Assembly (NCBI GenBank): GCA_964019165.1
Contig: OZ025269.1
Span: 12,366,308-12,430,307 of the forward strand
Length of the DNA: 64,000 nucleotides
Source of the DNA: Mastigias papua
Taxonomy: Eukaryota > Cnidaria > Scyphozoa > Rhizostomeae > Mastigiidae
Reading direction: 5' to 3'
The first letter of the stretch is position 1, and every line of letters starts with the position of its first letter. Shown one piece after another: positions 51,201-63,900 of the stretch. Under the pieces are notes generated by a model that worked only from the letters and a program-made list of their open reading frames with translations, was not told where the DNA came from and ran no database searches. The position numbers and the translations under genes were made by a program.

Positions 51201-51792
51201 CAATCAGAATCAGATACATCAATTGTATTTATGCGTAAGTTCAACCTGGCTCTCGTGGGACGTAAATTAGTCTAAATTAGTTGAAACCTCCTGGATAATT
51301 TCTTATGCTCTACTCTTTATTCTTGCCCATTACATAAAGATGGTATTACACCTATAATTCAATTCGATTCAATTCATTTCAAATCGTCTCTCCCCAACAT
51401 GTATTGCTACACTCTCTCTTTCATTCTTGTAATATATTTTTCAGACATGCATCACGATTGCCTGCTCATGTATATTTGCTCTGCATTGCATTGCCTGGCC
51501 ATACAATGAGATGAAGCAATGGGCGAACGAAATCGAGGCAGTATACTTGTTTGCGCTGATGGTTCTTGCTAACGTGCAGTCTATGGAAAACGACAACATA
51601 CGACACACTGTATCTGTTATAATTCTCACGCTCACTTATGGCTTCGGAGGGATGTTCTTTATCATCAAATCGGTTAGATTCTTCAGAACATACCGAAATA
51701 AGCAGCAACGTAGGCTAGACATCGGTAGATCAACGTGCAGCACAGGATCTTTCATCAATTCTTACAATGAAACACGTCTCATTAGACATTAA
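37598..51792 (+). CDS. Gene copy 3 (complete): beta-helix, Cys-rich, polytopic membrane protein with extended C-tail
   Basis: Join 37598..39220, 42745..43002, 44505..44875, 45440..46128, 46538..46745, 47769..48039, 51445..51792; 1256 codons including stop. Start: the ATG at 37598 places a compact signal sequence (MRSMSLLSSILYILACLML) at the N-terminus; the frame is open to an earlier ATG at 37559. Domain order, intron phases and exon lengths follow copy 2, with exon C two codons longer. The last exon carries a different, 22-residue longer cytoplasmic tail rich in R, S and T. Exon F keeps all three CxxC pairs but differs in the segment between CEEC and CSPC. The last intron (3405 bp) carries a LINE remnant. 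No frameshift or in-frame stop is visible, so the gene looks intact. Function unknown; presumably the same as copy 2 with different binding or signalling detail. Confidence 0.87.
39221..42744. other. intron A-B of copy 3
   Basis: Phase 0, 3524 bp. It contains a 551-bp inverted-terminus element (40154-40704). The remainder shows nothing recognisable. Confidence 0.7.
40154..40704. mobile_element. 551-bp non-autonomous element with ACAGTA termini and GGCTTATAATC repeats
   Basis: The left end TACAGTATTTTTTCGATTAT and the right end ATAATCGAAGAAGTACGGTA are inverted complements with few mismatches. Subterminal GCGGCTTATAATC/GGTTTATA motifs recur at both ends (left near 40210, right near 40600 and 40670). 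A flanking TA on each side suits a TA target duplication. No transposase was recognised. Confidence 0.65.
42745..43002 (+). CDS. Copy 3 exon B
   Basis: Acceptor CTCTTTTAG, donor TTGAAG|GTGAGC, 86 codons. It encodes VEFTNNSASLKGAALFVNSL and the IEGPKVDIATDTYDYIV motif. Confidence 0.9.
43003..44504. other. intron B-C of copy 3
   Basis: Phase 0, 1502 bp. No gene is seen. A B-box-like GTTCAAATCCC at about 43510 has no accompanying A box or cloverleaf. Confidence 0.6.
44505..44875 (+). CDS. Copy 3 exon C
   Basis: Acceptor TGTTCCTAG. The donor is GAAAA|GTAGGT, where the phase-2 codon becomes AAG (Lys) instead of AGG (Arg) as in copy 2. It encodes PGEKFTLNISAIDQLGNEVY and ends with CYPGFVFDGNTCVC. 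Confidence 0.88.
44876..45439. other. intron C-D of copy 3
   Basis: Phase 2, 564 bp, the shortest C-D intron in the window; nothing else is recognised. Confidence 0.7.
45440..46128 (+). CDS. Copy 3 exon D (Cys-rich module and first four membrane segments)
   Basis: Acceptor CTTTCGCAG, donor GTCGGAG|GTATG, 689 bases as in copy 2. The block from FNPNIPTDMRGILFYVQVMP to PTEYPINTCA is almost unchanged, whereas the segment after the third helix (LTYALSAYIKSERG) has diverged. Confidence 0.92.
46129..46537. other. intron D-E of copy 3
   Basis: Phase 1, 409 bp, much shorter than in copies 1 and 2, with no visible homology to them except near the splice sites. Confidence 0.7.
46538..46745 (+). CDS. 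Copy 3 exon E
   Basis: Acceptor ACGTTCAG, donor TTAAG|GTAAAA, 208 bases. It encodes REVFFYDGSQECFKDFH and the fifth membrane segment. Confidence 0.9.
46746..47768. other. intron E-F of copy 3
   Basis: Phase 2, 1023 bp. No gene is seen. An AG 17 bases upstream of the chosen acceptor (after GACCAG) would change the frame, so the CTTCATAG acceptor is preferred. Confidence 0.65.
47769..48039 (+). CDS. Copy 3 exon F (CxxC loop and sixth membrane segment)
   Basis: Acceptor CTTCATAG, donor AAGCAG|GTTGG, 271 bases. It encodes RRHIQDELCEEC, a diverged linker, then LDYCSPCSEKLDQSCKGC, as in copies 1 and 2, and ARRVILVAVYVFVQ. Confidence 0.9.
48280..49560 (+). mobile_element. Decayed LINE reverse transcriptase fragment, plus strand, in intron F-G of copy 3
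   Basis: Plus-strand RT blocks are in order: YFKTKFKDILCGFREGCNTQ and a LMDQSKACDSLPHD block (48310-48490), LGSLPGPILPNIFINDLFL (about 48550-48610), and FANDSIIFT (about 48640, the FADD-box position). After a gap come PPKFPLMFLEIKKEQNLSTY (about 49200) and KASAFSRINMCVPRNRH with SGFNYCPLTWLF (about 49365-49470). Stops and frame changes break it throughout. Jockey/CR1/L2-like by block order. It lies sense to the host gene, wholly within an intron. Confidence 0.75.
50430..50500 (-). repeat. tRNA-derived repeat candidate (A-box like), minus strand
   Basis: The minus strand reads CCGTGGCGCAGTGGTCAAGG, a strong match to a tRNA 5' end and A box, followed by a weak B-box-like GGGTTGATATGTC. A SINE head or a tRNA relic is possible; no full cloverleaf could be drawn. 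Confidence 0.3.
51445..51792 (+). CDS. Copy 3 exon G (C-terminal exon, extended tail)
   Basis: Acceptor ATTTTTCAG; 116 codons including TAA. Three hydrophobic segments as in copies 1 and 2 (TCITIACSCIFALHCIAWPY and NEIEAVYLFALMVLANVQSM). The tail then departs: RTYRNKQQRRLDIG followed by a Ser/Thr-rich end with a TCSTGS segment. Confidence 0.92.
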   Translation, partial: TCITIACSCIFALHCIAWPYNEMKQWANEIEAVYLFALMVLANVQSMENDNIRHTVSVIILTLTYGFGGMFFIIKSVRFFRTYRNKQQRRLDIGRSTCSTGSFINSYNETRLIRH

Positions 51793-52189
51793 CAGCTCAT
51801 TTGCAATAAGGGACAATTAATGAGAAGGGTGACTTTACAATTTATATTTTTTTCTTCCTTGTCTCACATTACTATATGCAGTTGCTTGTTGCTTAATTGT
51901 ATGGTCTTAGAACATTCAATGATCAAAGGATATTTTGCTGATATATCGCTTAGCATTAATACTTAGACAAATATAAAAATTTTTCACGGGTACAGACCTT
52001 ATTTATTTTGCTCACATCATTCAAAGATCTACAATAACAACACATATGTACAAGACATCACCTTACTTTATTCATTGACCAGAGATTGGAAGTAGCTTTA
52101 GAAATTAATGATCGAGTAGAGTGCTTGATTTGATTTATACCGACTCAAAAACTTGCATGCTATTTGGTAAATGTTGAGTAAATTCGAAT
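51793..52189. other. 3' flank of copy 3
   Basis: No gene is seen, and no obvious homology to the flanks of copies 1 and 2. Confidence 0.4.
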
Positions 52190-52480
52190 GGATGAGTGGC
52201 TGACATGCTGAGTGGTTGAGTGGACGAGTGGCTAGAACGCTCAACTGCTCTTCAGGAGACCGATAGTTCAAGTGTTGCCTCGGGTTAGGGCCTAGATGCT
52301 CGTTCACTATTCAATCAGTATCAAATGGGTAAAAAGCGGCAACACTTGAGAGATAAATTCTGGTGATGCAATGAACTGGCCTCTTATCTGACGATGCTGA
52401 CGGCTCAAGATAAGTGTCCTCTCCAGCAGACACTTCCCAAAGCACAGAATCGTGTGTAGAGCCTCAATTACCTTTTATTT
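52190..52480 (+). repeat. tRNA-derived SINE candidate
   Basis: TGGACGAGTGG (52221-52231) resembles an A box. AGTTCAAGTGT (52264-52274) resembles a B box at the spacing expected of a tRNA head. The sequence that follows (to about 52480) is non-tRNA, as in a SINE body. No second copy in the window confirms it. Confidence 0.35.
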
Positions 52481-53297
52481 ATATTGGGAGTATTTCCCCG
52501 TGCTTTAGCTACTGAGTATGATTAGTTCCAACCTTGAATATAATGGAAATCAGAGAACTCAATGAAAACATTGTGGAAAAAATCTTTCTCCCTGCTATTC
52601 CTTTTCAGCACAGACCACAGCTAAACACCATTTTAAAGAGTTTATTTCCATTTTGCTTTAATGCACCCTTGAATGGTTTACTTTATTTATGAAGATTCTG
52701 CAACAGTATGAGGCTATCTGCTATAAAATATTGATACAATAAACAAGCTATTTACTTAACTGCGTACGTACAGTGTGCCACCTCGCTGACTTCTGATCTA
52801 TAGACCTTCACTATTGACGATAAAAGGATTGTCCAGCCCCCTAATTGGCTATAACAAAGGAGCTGGGTTCTACTGTATAAACCAATATGAAAGTACATAA
52901 CAAGTTTAATTAACTTAATTTAATTACCTTAGTGAAAAACAGTCGAACTTGGAATTACCTAGAAAGCGAGAAGGTCGACAACGACAAATCTTTGACTTTC
53001 ATAAAATATGATTGTAGAATAGTATACACTTTGTGTATTTTGCTGCGATCACAGCGCCTGCGCACCATTTCATCATTCATATCATTTCGTTTCAAGTCCT
53101 ATAAATACATATAACATTAAAGTAAGTATAAAAACTATAGAAATATTAATAGCGCTGTAGAGCTCATTAAAGAGGACCATTCAAAGTAGACAAACTATCG
53201 AGATGAGAACCCCCCTCCCTCACCCGTTGTTTTTATTGGTGCATAGCTAACTAGTACAAATGACAGTCACTACAACCAATTACATTTTTAAGTATTT
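52481..53297. other. stretch without recognisable content
   Basis: No gene, RNA or repeat was recognised. Confidence 0.3.
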
Positions 53298-53470
53298 ACC
53301 GTAAATCTCCAATTGTTCTTCCCTTGAGAAAGCTTCCACGAAGTAGCCCCCGAGCTTTACTTCAAGTTGATAATAAGCCCTCTCGAATAAATCCTCCCCT
53401 CAAATAAGTCCCACGCAAAATTTATCAAATATAAATAAGCCCCTTGGGGCTAATTCGAAGATTTACGGCC
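53298..53470. repeat. 173-bp inverted-repeat element of the CCGTAAAT/AAGCCCC type
   Basis: The ends ACCGTAAATCTCCAATTG and AATTCGAAGATTTACGG are inverted. The interior is pyrimidine-rich with AGCCCCCGAGC, AATAAGCCCTC and AAGCCCCTTGGGG units. Related segments occur near 4990, 23280 and 30490. Confidence 0.55.
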
Positions 53471-55835
<2,365 letters not shown>

Positions 55836-56060
55836 TGCGTTTACATGAGACCCGAATTGAAACTCAAGTCGACTGGAAATTTGAGACCGGTTTGAGAAAG
55901 CGAACTAAACCCACGCCGACTTGAGCTTCAATTCACCTTCTCCCACTTGCACACACTACGAACACACACTGCGAGATCATTACAGGATTTGAGTAGACCT
56001 CGAATTGAATTCAATTCGTCGTACATTTCAAACGGGTCTGAAAATTCTGTTGTAAACGCA
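55836..56060. repeat. 225-bp inverted-terminus element candidate just upstream of copy 4
   Basis: The termini TGCGTTTACA (55836) and TGTAAACGCA (56060) are inverted, followed inward by GAGACCCG and CGGGTCT. The core contains the palindrome GAATTGAATTCAATTC. It shares the GTTTACA end motif with the 744-bp element near 14524. Confidence 0.5.
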
Positions 56061-56306
56061 CTCTTAGTATTCCTTCACATTCTCAAATTTAAACTAGCTG
56101 AAGACACAGGTCAAATTACAGGAAGCTTGTGATACAATTAATAGTGACTGTCAATTATAATTTTGTTCGCCTTCACTTCCCAGAACTACTTCCTTATCGT
56201 TCATGCATAAGGCAAAGAAGAATAGCCCTCTCAGGACCACCAAGACTGAGCTCTAGTGCGTTTTTAAATGGAACAATCGCCCCTTTGCGATTATCTTACT
56301 TGAGTC
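56061..56306. promoter_or_regulatory. Region upstream of gene copy 4
   Basis: Presumed 5' UTR/promoter of copy 4; no element can be assigned. Confidence 0.25.
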
Positions 56307-57931
56307 ATGAAGAATACAATGCCGCCACTGCATATTTGCTTATTTGTTTTCGCATTGCTTACTTTCCTAGAATCTATAGGCCATGCCATAACAGTCAAAC
56401 CAAATGGCGGAATTGACAATTCAACTTGTTGTCAGAGCTCAGTTAGGCCATGCAAGTCCTTAGCATATGCTTTTGCATGTATTTCGCGTAAAACTGTTGG
56501 ATCACCGTCAGTCATTTCCATTGAAGGAGCTGCAAGTTTGATTGGAAGAACAGAACTGATAATACCCAAAAACTACAATGTTACAGTTGAAAGTCAAACT
56601 GCAGTGCCTGCTGTCATCAGTTGTGACTCTAATAACTCAATGCTGTTCGTACGATCGAATGGAGAACGAGCGTCAGTAGCCTTTAGAAATGTACTGGTAC
56701 GTAATTGTGGTGCAATGGTGCCATCTGCTGTTTTGATAGAAGGACCATTGAATGCACAATTCAACAATTGCACATTTATAAACAACACATGCTCTGGTTT
56801 AAACATCAGAGATGCTAACTTGACAGTTATAAAGTCCCAATTTAGAGACAACATTGCGAATAGAAGTGCAAATTCAGAGAGTGACTTTATATTTGGAAAT
56901 ACTTCACTTGGAGGAGGTCTCGGGATCATATTTAATAAAGGGATTGGAAATAAAGTTAATATCCTTTCTTCAAATTTTGCTAGGGGTGTACGCTTTGCAA
57001 ATTTTGATCCTAGTGATCCCAACAATAGAACGGGCAAAACAAAAATGCTTTCGAATTATTATGGAAGTGGCAGTGGGCTTTCTATTGTCAACACGTTTCA
57101 CTCTCAAGATAACTCTGTCATTATAAAAAATTGCAACTTTGAAGAAAATCACGGGACATATGGTAGTGGCTTATTCCTTACATTCGATCACGATTCAACA
57201 GGGAATAGCATACTTGTTGAGAATTGCACTGTAGCTAGAAACTTCGTAACGCTTACTGGTGGTGGACTTTTGATTTCTTCATGGGACAGAGCTCACAACA
57301 ACATGGTAATCTTGAAGGAATGCAACATATTTTTAAACAATGCAATGGGTGGAGGTGCCATGAAAGTCATTTACAATAATATTGATCCTTCCAATATGAA
57401 TAGAGAAGGATTGATGCGATTTCAAATGCACAATTGCAATATTTTTAACAATATTGCAATGTCAGGGTCAGCTTTGCGTTTGTTATCAATTATACCCTCT
57501 AGACGTGTACCATTATTATTACCAAAACTGTACAACTGTACGATAAGTGGGCACAGTCCTGTCAGAGGCTCAAAAGAGTACCCAGGTGCAATTCTTAGCA
57601 CCAAAGTGGGTATTGAATTTCATGGAATAAATTATCTCATCAATAATACTCAAGGGAGTGCTATTCATATGTCGTCAGGAACTATACATGTGAAAGGACA
57701 TCTTGTTTTTGATCACAACAGAGGACGGCTAGGTGGAGCAGCATATTTAGCAGACCACTCAATTATAAGATTATATCCAGGTAGTTACTTGAGATTTTCA
57801 AGCAACCATGCAAGTTTAGAGGCGGTGGGCTATACGTAGAAGTAACAGCCTTGCAAGAAGTAACCTATCCTTACAATCCTGGATGTTTTATTCAATACTC
57901 AGAGGCACATAGACCACCATCTGAATGGAAA
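56307..57931 (+). CDS. Copy 4 exon A (beta-helix, one-base deletion)
   Basis: Donor GAATGGAAA|GTAAGT. The uninterrupted frame runs for 510 residues to a stop at 57839. The remaining approximately 31 codons lie in the +1-shifted frame. Conserved rungs GGGLLISSWDRAHNN and AILSTKVGIEFHG are intact. Confidence 0.85.
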
Positions 57932-60900
57932 GTAAGTTAACTGTATTATTTAGATAAAGTAAATACTTTATCTTAATTTTGCATGAACTTGGTATTTGTA
58001 CTTTGTAGTGGGCATATTCGAATTGCTTCATTGGGCATTCTCCTGTATAGAATATGTTTGGGCACAGTTTGCCATGCAATTCATTGGTGGAAACTTTGCA
58101 AATAAGCTCGGAGAGTTTGGGGTCCGTAATGTGTTGGCCTGAAAGTTGAAATATAGCCTTCTCAAATTATGCACTAAGTCGTACACCGAGAATTAAACTG
58201 AAGGTAGAATTTGCTTTATCAATTATCTCTATAGGTAACATACCGCAACTTCTGACGGTAATTCAATAAATTTCAAAGTCAACTCAACAAGAATGTCTTA
58301 AATGCTAATTAATGAATTCAAGATACAACAAGCTACACAGGTACTGAGAAAAATAGTATATTGTTATTATTAATTCCCATCTCTTATAGCAGTTTGACCC
58401 AGTTAGTATGATCGCCGTTTTAGTATGATATATTGTATGAAGTTGTGCACAATTTCTATTGTAAACACAGTGAAAAACTTAAAATAATTCCAGGCTTGAC
58501 CTAATGATACTTTATTCTTTTAGCTAGAAATATTGCTACAGGGACGTATTTAACGGTTACCATTACTACCCAAACCCAAGATTCACAGCAAGGAATATAA
58601 CGAACATTAACCATAAAATGATACAGTTTACTCAAAAATTAAAACTCTAATTGATTTCAAATCAAGAAAACATCTCTGAAGACAAGGAACGAAGTAATAT
58701 TTAAAACGAGCTACAGTGCATTAACCTAAATCCTTTTTAACTCAGGAGTCTCTAGCATAGTTTCGAGCAAGAAAACGCAATACTACACCTTCAAAGGCGA
58801 TTGTACTACATGATACTGTGCACAAGCTACAATTACTAGCAGAATTACTTGTAACTACAAACGTACTGAATAACACTAGCAAAAAATGTGTAACACAAAC
58901 AACTGTAACGTTTTGGGGTTCTGATGATAGCGTTGAAGGGACTCGCTTAGGTCCAGAGGCCCAAGCCAAGTACCGCAGAATACAACTGCTTTCAATGCAA
59001 CTATGTAATCTAACTCTATATAGTCACATGGCTTCATTCGATAACATAATAAACCGTACGGTGACACAATGCAGATAAAAATCACGTAACACATTCGCAA
59101 GTAAACATAGGACGAAATTGCACGGAGACTATACGTTAACACTAGCATGGAGACAGGAAGCACAATTAGCAATCATATACGGCATGTAACACAACTTCTA
59201 CTGTCCACGACTTCAACCCAACATGTTACACAACTTTACCGATGAGGGTAAACAAGCCAATACAACACGTGAACATGTCAAGTGCTTTACAATACTTATC
59301 TGTACATTACGAGGTATTTGCCAAAGAGTACATATTTCCCAAGTTCATGTCATGTGCTTTCACCTAGGCTTGTCTAGACTATACAAGGCTTTATTTGCGC
59401 ATTGGTTCGATTTAAATTTAAATGGACTCTTGGGCTGCAAGTAAACACATGGATGCTTCATTTCTTGTTCCTCGATAGGATCTGTCCTCTTCATGTATTT
59501 TTGCTATTGTAATGATTAGATCTTTAAGTAGTGCTAAGGTTGATGCATTCAGTTTCATACTGCCTACTGTCAGTGAGCACTTCCTCTATAGGTTGTTTAG
59601 TTGTATGCTTCTCTATGTAGCCTTACATAGTCTAACCTTGCACACTGACTCTATGCAAATAATCACATGATAATTTTTTGAAATTATGCCAAATATTTCA
59701 CCTATATTAACGAATGAAAGATATTTGAAATAGAATCACTTTGATAGTAATGGGGTACATAATGATAAGGCTGTGAACTGAAATAATCTTTTTTTGCGAT
59801 CCACTGGTGCAGTATTTGTCGCATTATGTAATGTACTATCCTGCCAATGCAGAAAAGTTAAGGGATATAGAAGGAATTATGTTAACATGCAGCATGTTGT
59901 CAATTAAAAAGTAAGCTTTAGTGATATGCTATGGAATGAACTAGACTCAAGGAGAAAAGAAATGAAAACTGTAAAACAATTCACAAACACATCAGATAAC
60001 TCTAGGGCATAAAGGAACTCTTATTTTACCTGATTATCTCATAAATGCTTTGAACTGCCTTTACGTTTGCAGCTTGTTATGCATAATCGTGATTATTTAC
60101 TATTGTAAAAGCAGTTGCTGTAATAAGTAACTGCTTTACTCTGTAAATAATTGAAATGAAAATAAAATCAAATGAAGATTATTATGATAATAAGTATGCA
60201 TATTGGGATTGATAATAATTACAGTAACTCATATTCCATTCTCAATTATAAAGTTGGATAAATCAAGTAGACAATCTTTATCAAAGTGTTTGCATCTCAA
60301 AGTTTGAGGTCTCATGTTAAGTTAACATCATAAAGATAATAATTATTGGAGAATATAACTAGGAATGGCTTCTTCTCCCTAAGGTCCACTTCCAAGCAAA
60401 CTAGGATTTCGTAGTTTGGAATTCAGGTGTGAAATTATTATTTCCAGCCTGTATAAGAACGTTTGGCTGAGAACAATGAGTGGGCTTTATCCGCATACAC
60501 GATTCAGTGTTTCTGGGTAAAAGCCGAACTATCAAATGTGTGCTAGCAATGTCCAGTGGATAGTTAAGTTAACTATCCAATTGATATTGTTAGCACACAT
60601 TTGATATGGAGCTCCCGAACGCGAAAGAAAGCTGCAGCAGGATATAAGTAATTAAGAGCATGGTACCCCAACAGTGGCGATTCTACGGGGGGGGGGGGGG
60701 GTTTAGGGTGGCACGGTCCCCTCAGGAATTTTCCTGGCCACTTTATTGGTGGGGATGGGGGTGGGGTTGGGTGGGGTGGGTTGGAGTGGGGTGAGGTGAG
60801 GGACCTCTATCACGATGCAATTCTTCTTTACCTCATACCATTGCTAATTTTTACTCTTTCGATAGCTTTTGTCAAGTCTTTTATACTCGCTGTTGTCTTA

Positions 60901-63900
60901 AATAGTGAGATGGTCATTTCCTTGCATTGAACTGGATGTGCCAATAAACGGGGCGTGACAATTATAGGAGGTGGCCTAAAATTCCCCTCCAACCTGCGAT
61001 GGCTGGCGCCGCCCCCTAGCCCCCAGTTCTTGTAGGCTAGAATCGCCCCTGTAGCCCTAAGAGACTTAACAGTGATGCCAGCAATTTATGCTAAAATACT
61101 GTTTGTTTGTGTCTGTGTGTTATAAATGCGGAACTTTAGAGAAAATGTTGAACTGATTGCAAGCAGGCAACAAATAGTTCCCTTATAATACTTGCTGTGC
61201 TCTTTGAGAAAAATAGGGCCTTACTAGCATGGTGACGAAAGGAATTATCCCTATACTGAGAACCTATGAATAAATAGAGCTGAAGTTTGTACATATTTCC
61301 GATTGGATCAGCCATGTGTCTAATTTTGTACATATTGAGTATGCAACTTTGTATCCTCGTTACTTTGCACAGCTTAGGGAGTAACTTTGTGTTTAATTTG
61401 TAACAGGTCTGTACCAGCTTTTATAAGAATAATTGCGATTAAGCACTATTATGGTGTTCTAGACCAAGGTTAAATTGGAAAATAACAGTGCATCATCGGA
61501 AGGAGCTGACATATCTTTAATGACTTGTCCCTTGCTCCATTGCAAGATTCTTGCTTTCCTGGGCTATTTTCTACTTAAAGGCTAGGCTACTTGAGTGCTC
61601 GTTAGCAACTATTTACTTATCTTTCTAGACCAAAGTCGAATTTACAAACAACAGTGCATCATTGAAGGGAGCAGCCCTTTTTTTGAACAGTCTTGTTGGT
61701 TGTCGATGGGGAGAGGATGATGCTAGCAGACAACTTAATCAGACGCTAAGATGGGCTGACAAGATAACTTACGCTGATAACTTTATTTTGTTGGAAAATA
61801 ATGGAGTTAAAATTGAAGGACCCAAAGTTGATATTGCAACTGACACATATGATTACATTGTTGGAAATCCACATAAACCGTTGAAGGTAAGCTTTAAAAC
61901 TGAGGGCACATTTGGTGCCGTGCAATTTTGATACAGTAATAGCCCGCGTATAAGAACCTGAATTTTTCAATTTAGCTTAAATGGGTTCTTATGTAAATGG
62001 TACTTAAAGCAAATTTAAGCTGCCATAGTTCTTAAAATAGGTTCTCTTATTTTTATACCAATTCTATCTGAATATTCTACATATAGCAGTAACATCCTAT
62101 ACATTAAGCTTGAAAGTTTAAAAGCCATATTAAGTTACTTTCAAATAGCTGATTGTCTTAATCAAGCAGTTTCTACCAATACACTTTTACAGAAACTCCA
62201 CCGATTAGAAATTAGCATAAATTTTAGTGTAAATATGTTCTTATGTGCAGGAGACTTGAAATGAAAAATTTAGCCTAGCAGGTTCTTAAAACCCTGGTTC
62301 TTATACTCGGGCTATTACTGTATTTCACAAGGTAAATCTAGATGTTCCTTAGTGTGTCTAGACGAAGTCTTATTGTCATCTAGCACTCATTACATTATCA
62401 CGCATGAGCAGTGGCCCAGATTCAGATCCGACATAAGGCAACTGGAGCAAATATGCTTCTGAACGGTTATCGGTTTTAGCCAACATGGACCCATCTCCCC
62501 TTTCCTAGATTCAAAGCCCAAAGGGCAGAAAATGCTATTTATTTCTTTTAAATGTTTGCGAAAAGCCATCATCACTGTCGATTGGCAATTAGGAGGAGCT
62601 CAGAAATCAAGTTTGCTTAGAACTTACAGTCCAATGCATACTCCTTGCTATTTCATCATGTCAATGATGTATAGAAATCGAGAATTAATTGCACTTAACT
62701 GTATGTTATCAACTCAAAGCTATCAATGACTAACATTTATCGTATAAAATTTCTCCCTAGGTGGCACCCGGAGAGAAATTTACTTTCAATATTTCGGCAA
62801 TAGATCAACTTGGAAATAAAGTCTATAGTGTTCCTGTTGTTAAGCAAATATTTGAGCGCTCTGCAACCCAGGAGATTTCAGTTGGGGAGCAATATCTTGT
62901 GCTTCATCTTGGGCAGAAAACGTATCCTCAACTTTCATTAACACTACCTGGGATTGAAATGTATAAAGAAATAGTTGAAGCAAATGCTACAGAGTTCATT
63001 CGCATATCTGACACTCAGTCAAGTTTCTTAGTGGAGAAAAAGTTGCGATTGGAGACTCAGAGGTGCAACCCTGGCTTTTTTTTCGATGGTAACACATGTG
63101 TCTGCAATTCAAGCATTCCAGGTCTAGAAAGGTAGGTCAAATGATACTTAGATTTATTGGCTGTAACTTCTAATAATTTAAGTTTGGTATGGTAAGGTTA
63201 AATAGCACGACATATTCATTAACGTCTTCCAGATGTTGTGGTAGAACAGGAACTGCCTGAATGAAATACCTTGTTTGTATTTGATGAATATCTGCTTGCT
63301 ATATAATTTATTTCAAATTTTATCAACATGCAAATAGATCGCTATTGTTGGTCATACACCTCCTTACATGCTCACTGATGCAGGCTCCTATTGAATTATG
63401 ACAGGGTTCTCCAAAGTTATGCTAGTGAGGGTCAAATACAGAATAATTGGCGAGGTGTCTAGTCACACACTTGGCTTAGACAATTGACACTTGAATATAA
63501 TTTGCATTGCTAAATTCATAATAAAGTAATTCTATAATCTTCAATACATGTAAGTCTGCAACTTAAGAAAGTCTTCCCCAGTGGGAGCAATGATGTTGTG
63601 CTTTGTATTACAGGATGTGTAAATGTTAAGAGGAAAGTTCGATAGTTGAGGCATGAAGGTTTATACAGAAACTATTGTCCATCATTATGGTGTTCAACTT
63701 GTTTTTATTCAGAGCTAAGAGGAAAAATGTTTCTTCACAACTGTATGTTAAGCGAATAATGCGTATTAATCTTTTTGAGTTGCTTCTCATTAGAGGAGAT
63801 TTATCATTATCAAAACACCAATAGAAGTGCAGGGAGAAAAGGAGGCTGTTGCGGACACTAATTATCTCATGGCATTGAATGCGTTATAGTTGCAGAATCA

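Larger units (their letters stand above)
48040..51444. other. intron F-G of copy 3
   Basis: Phase 0, 3405 bp, expanded by a LINE remnant (48280-49560) and a possible tRNA-derived repeat near 50480. The stretch 49560-50400 and the last kilobase show nothing recognisable. Confidence 0.65.
57932..61628. other. intron A-B of copy 4
   Basis: Phase 0 if the frame is restored, 3697 bp. It contains a hairpin at 60530-60606, a hAT-like element at 60672-61051 and a partial exon B relic at 61463-61530. The stretch 57932-60500 shows no recognisable gene. Confidence 0.65.

Noticed and set aside
58818..59444. Several 60-100 residue open frames in intron A-B of copy 4
   Set aside because: They lack recognisable motifs, overlap each other on both strands and are not conserved in the other copies.
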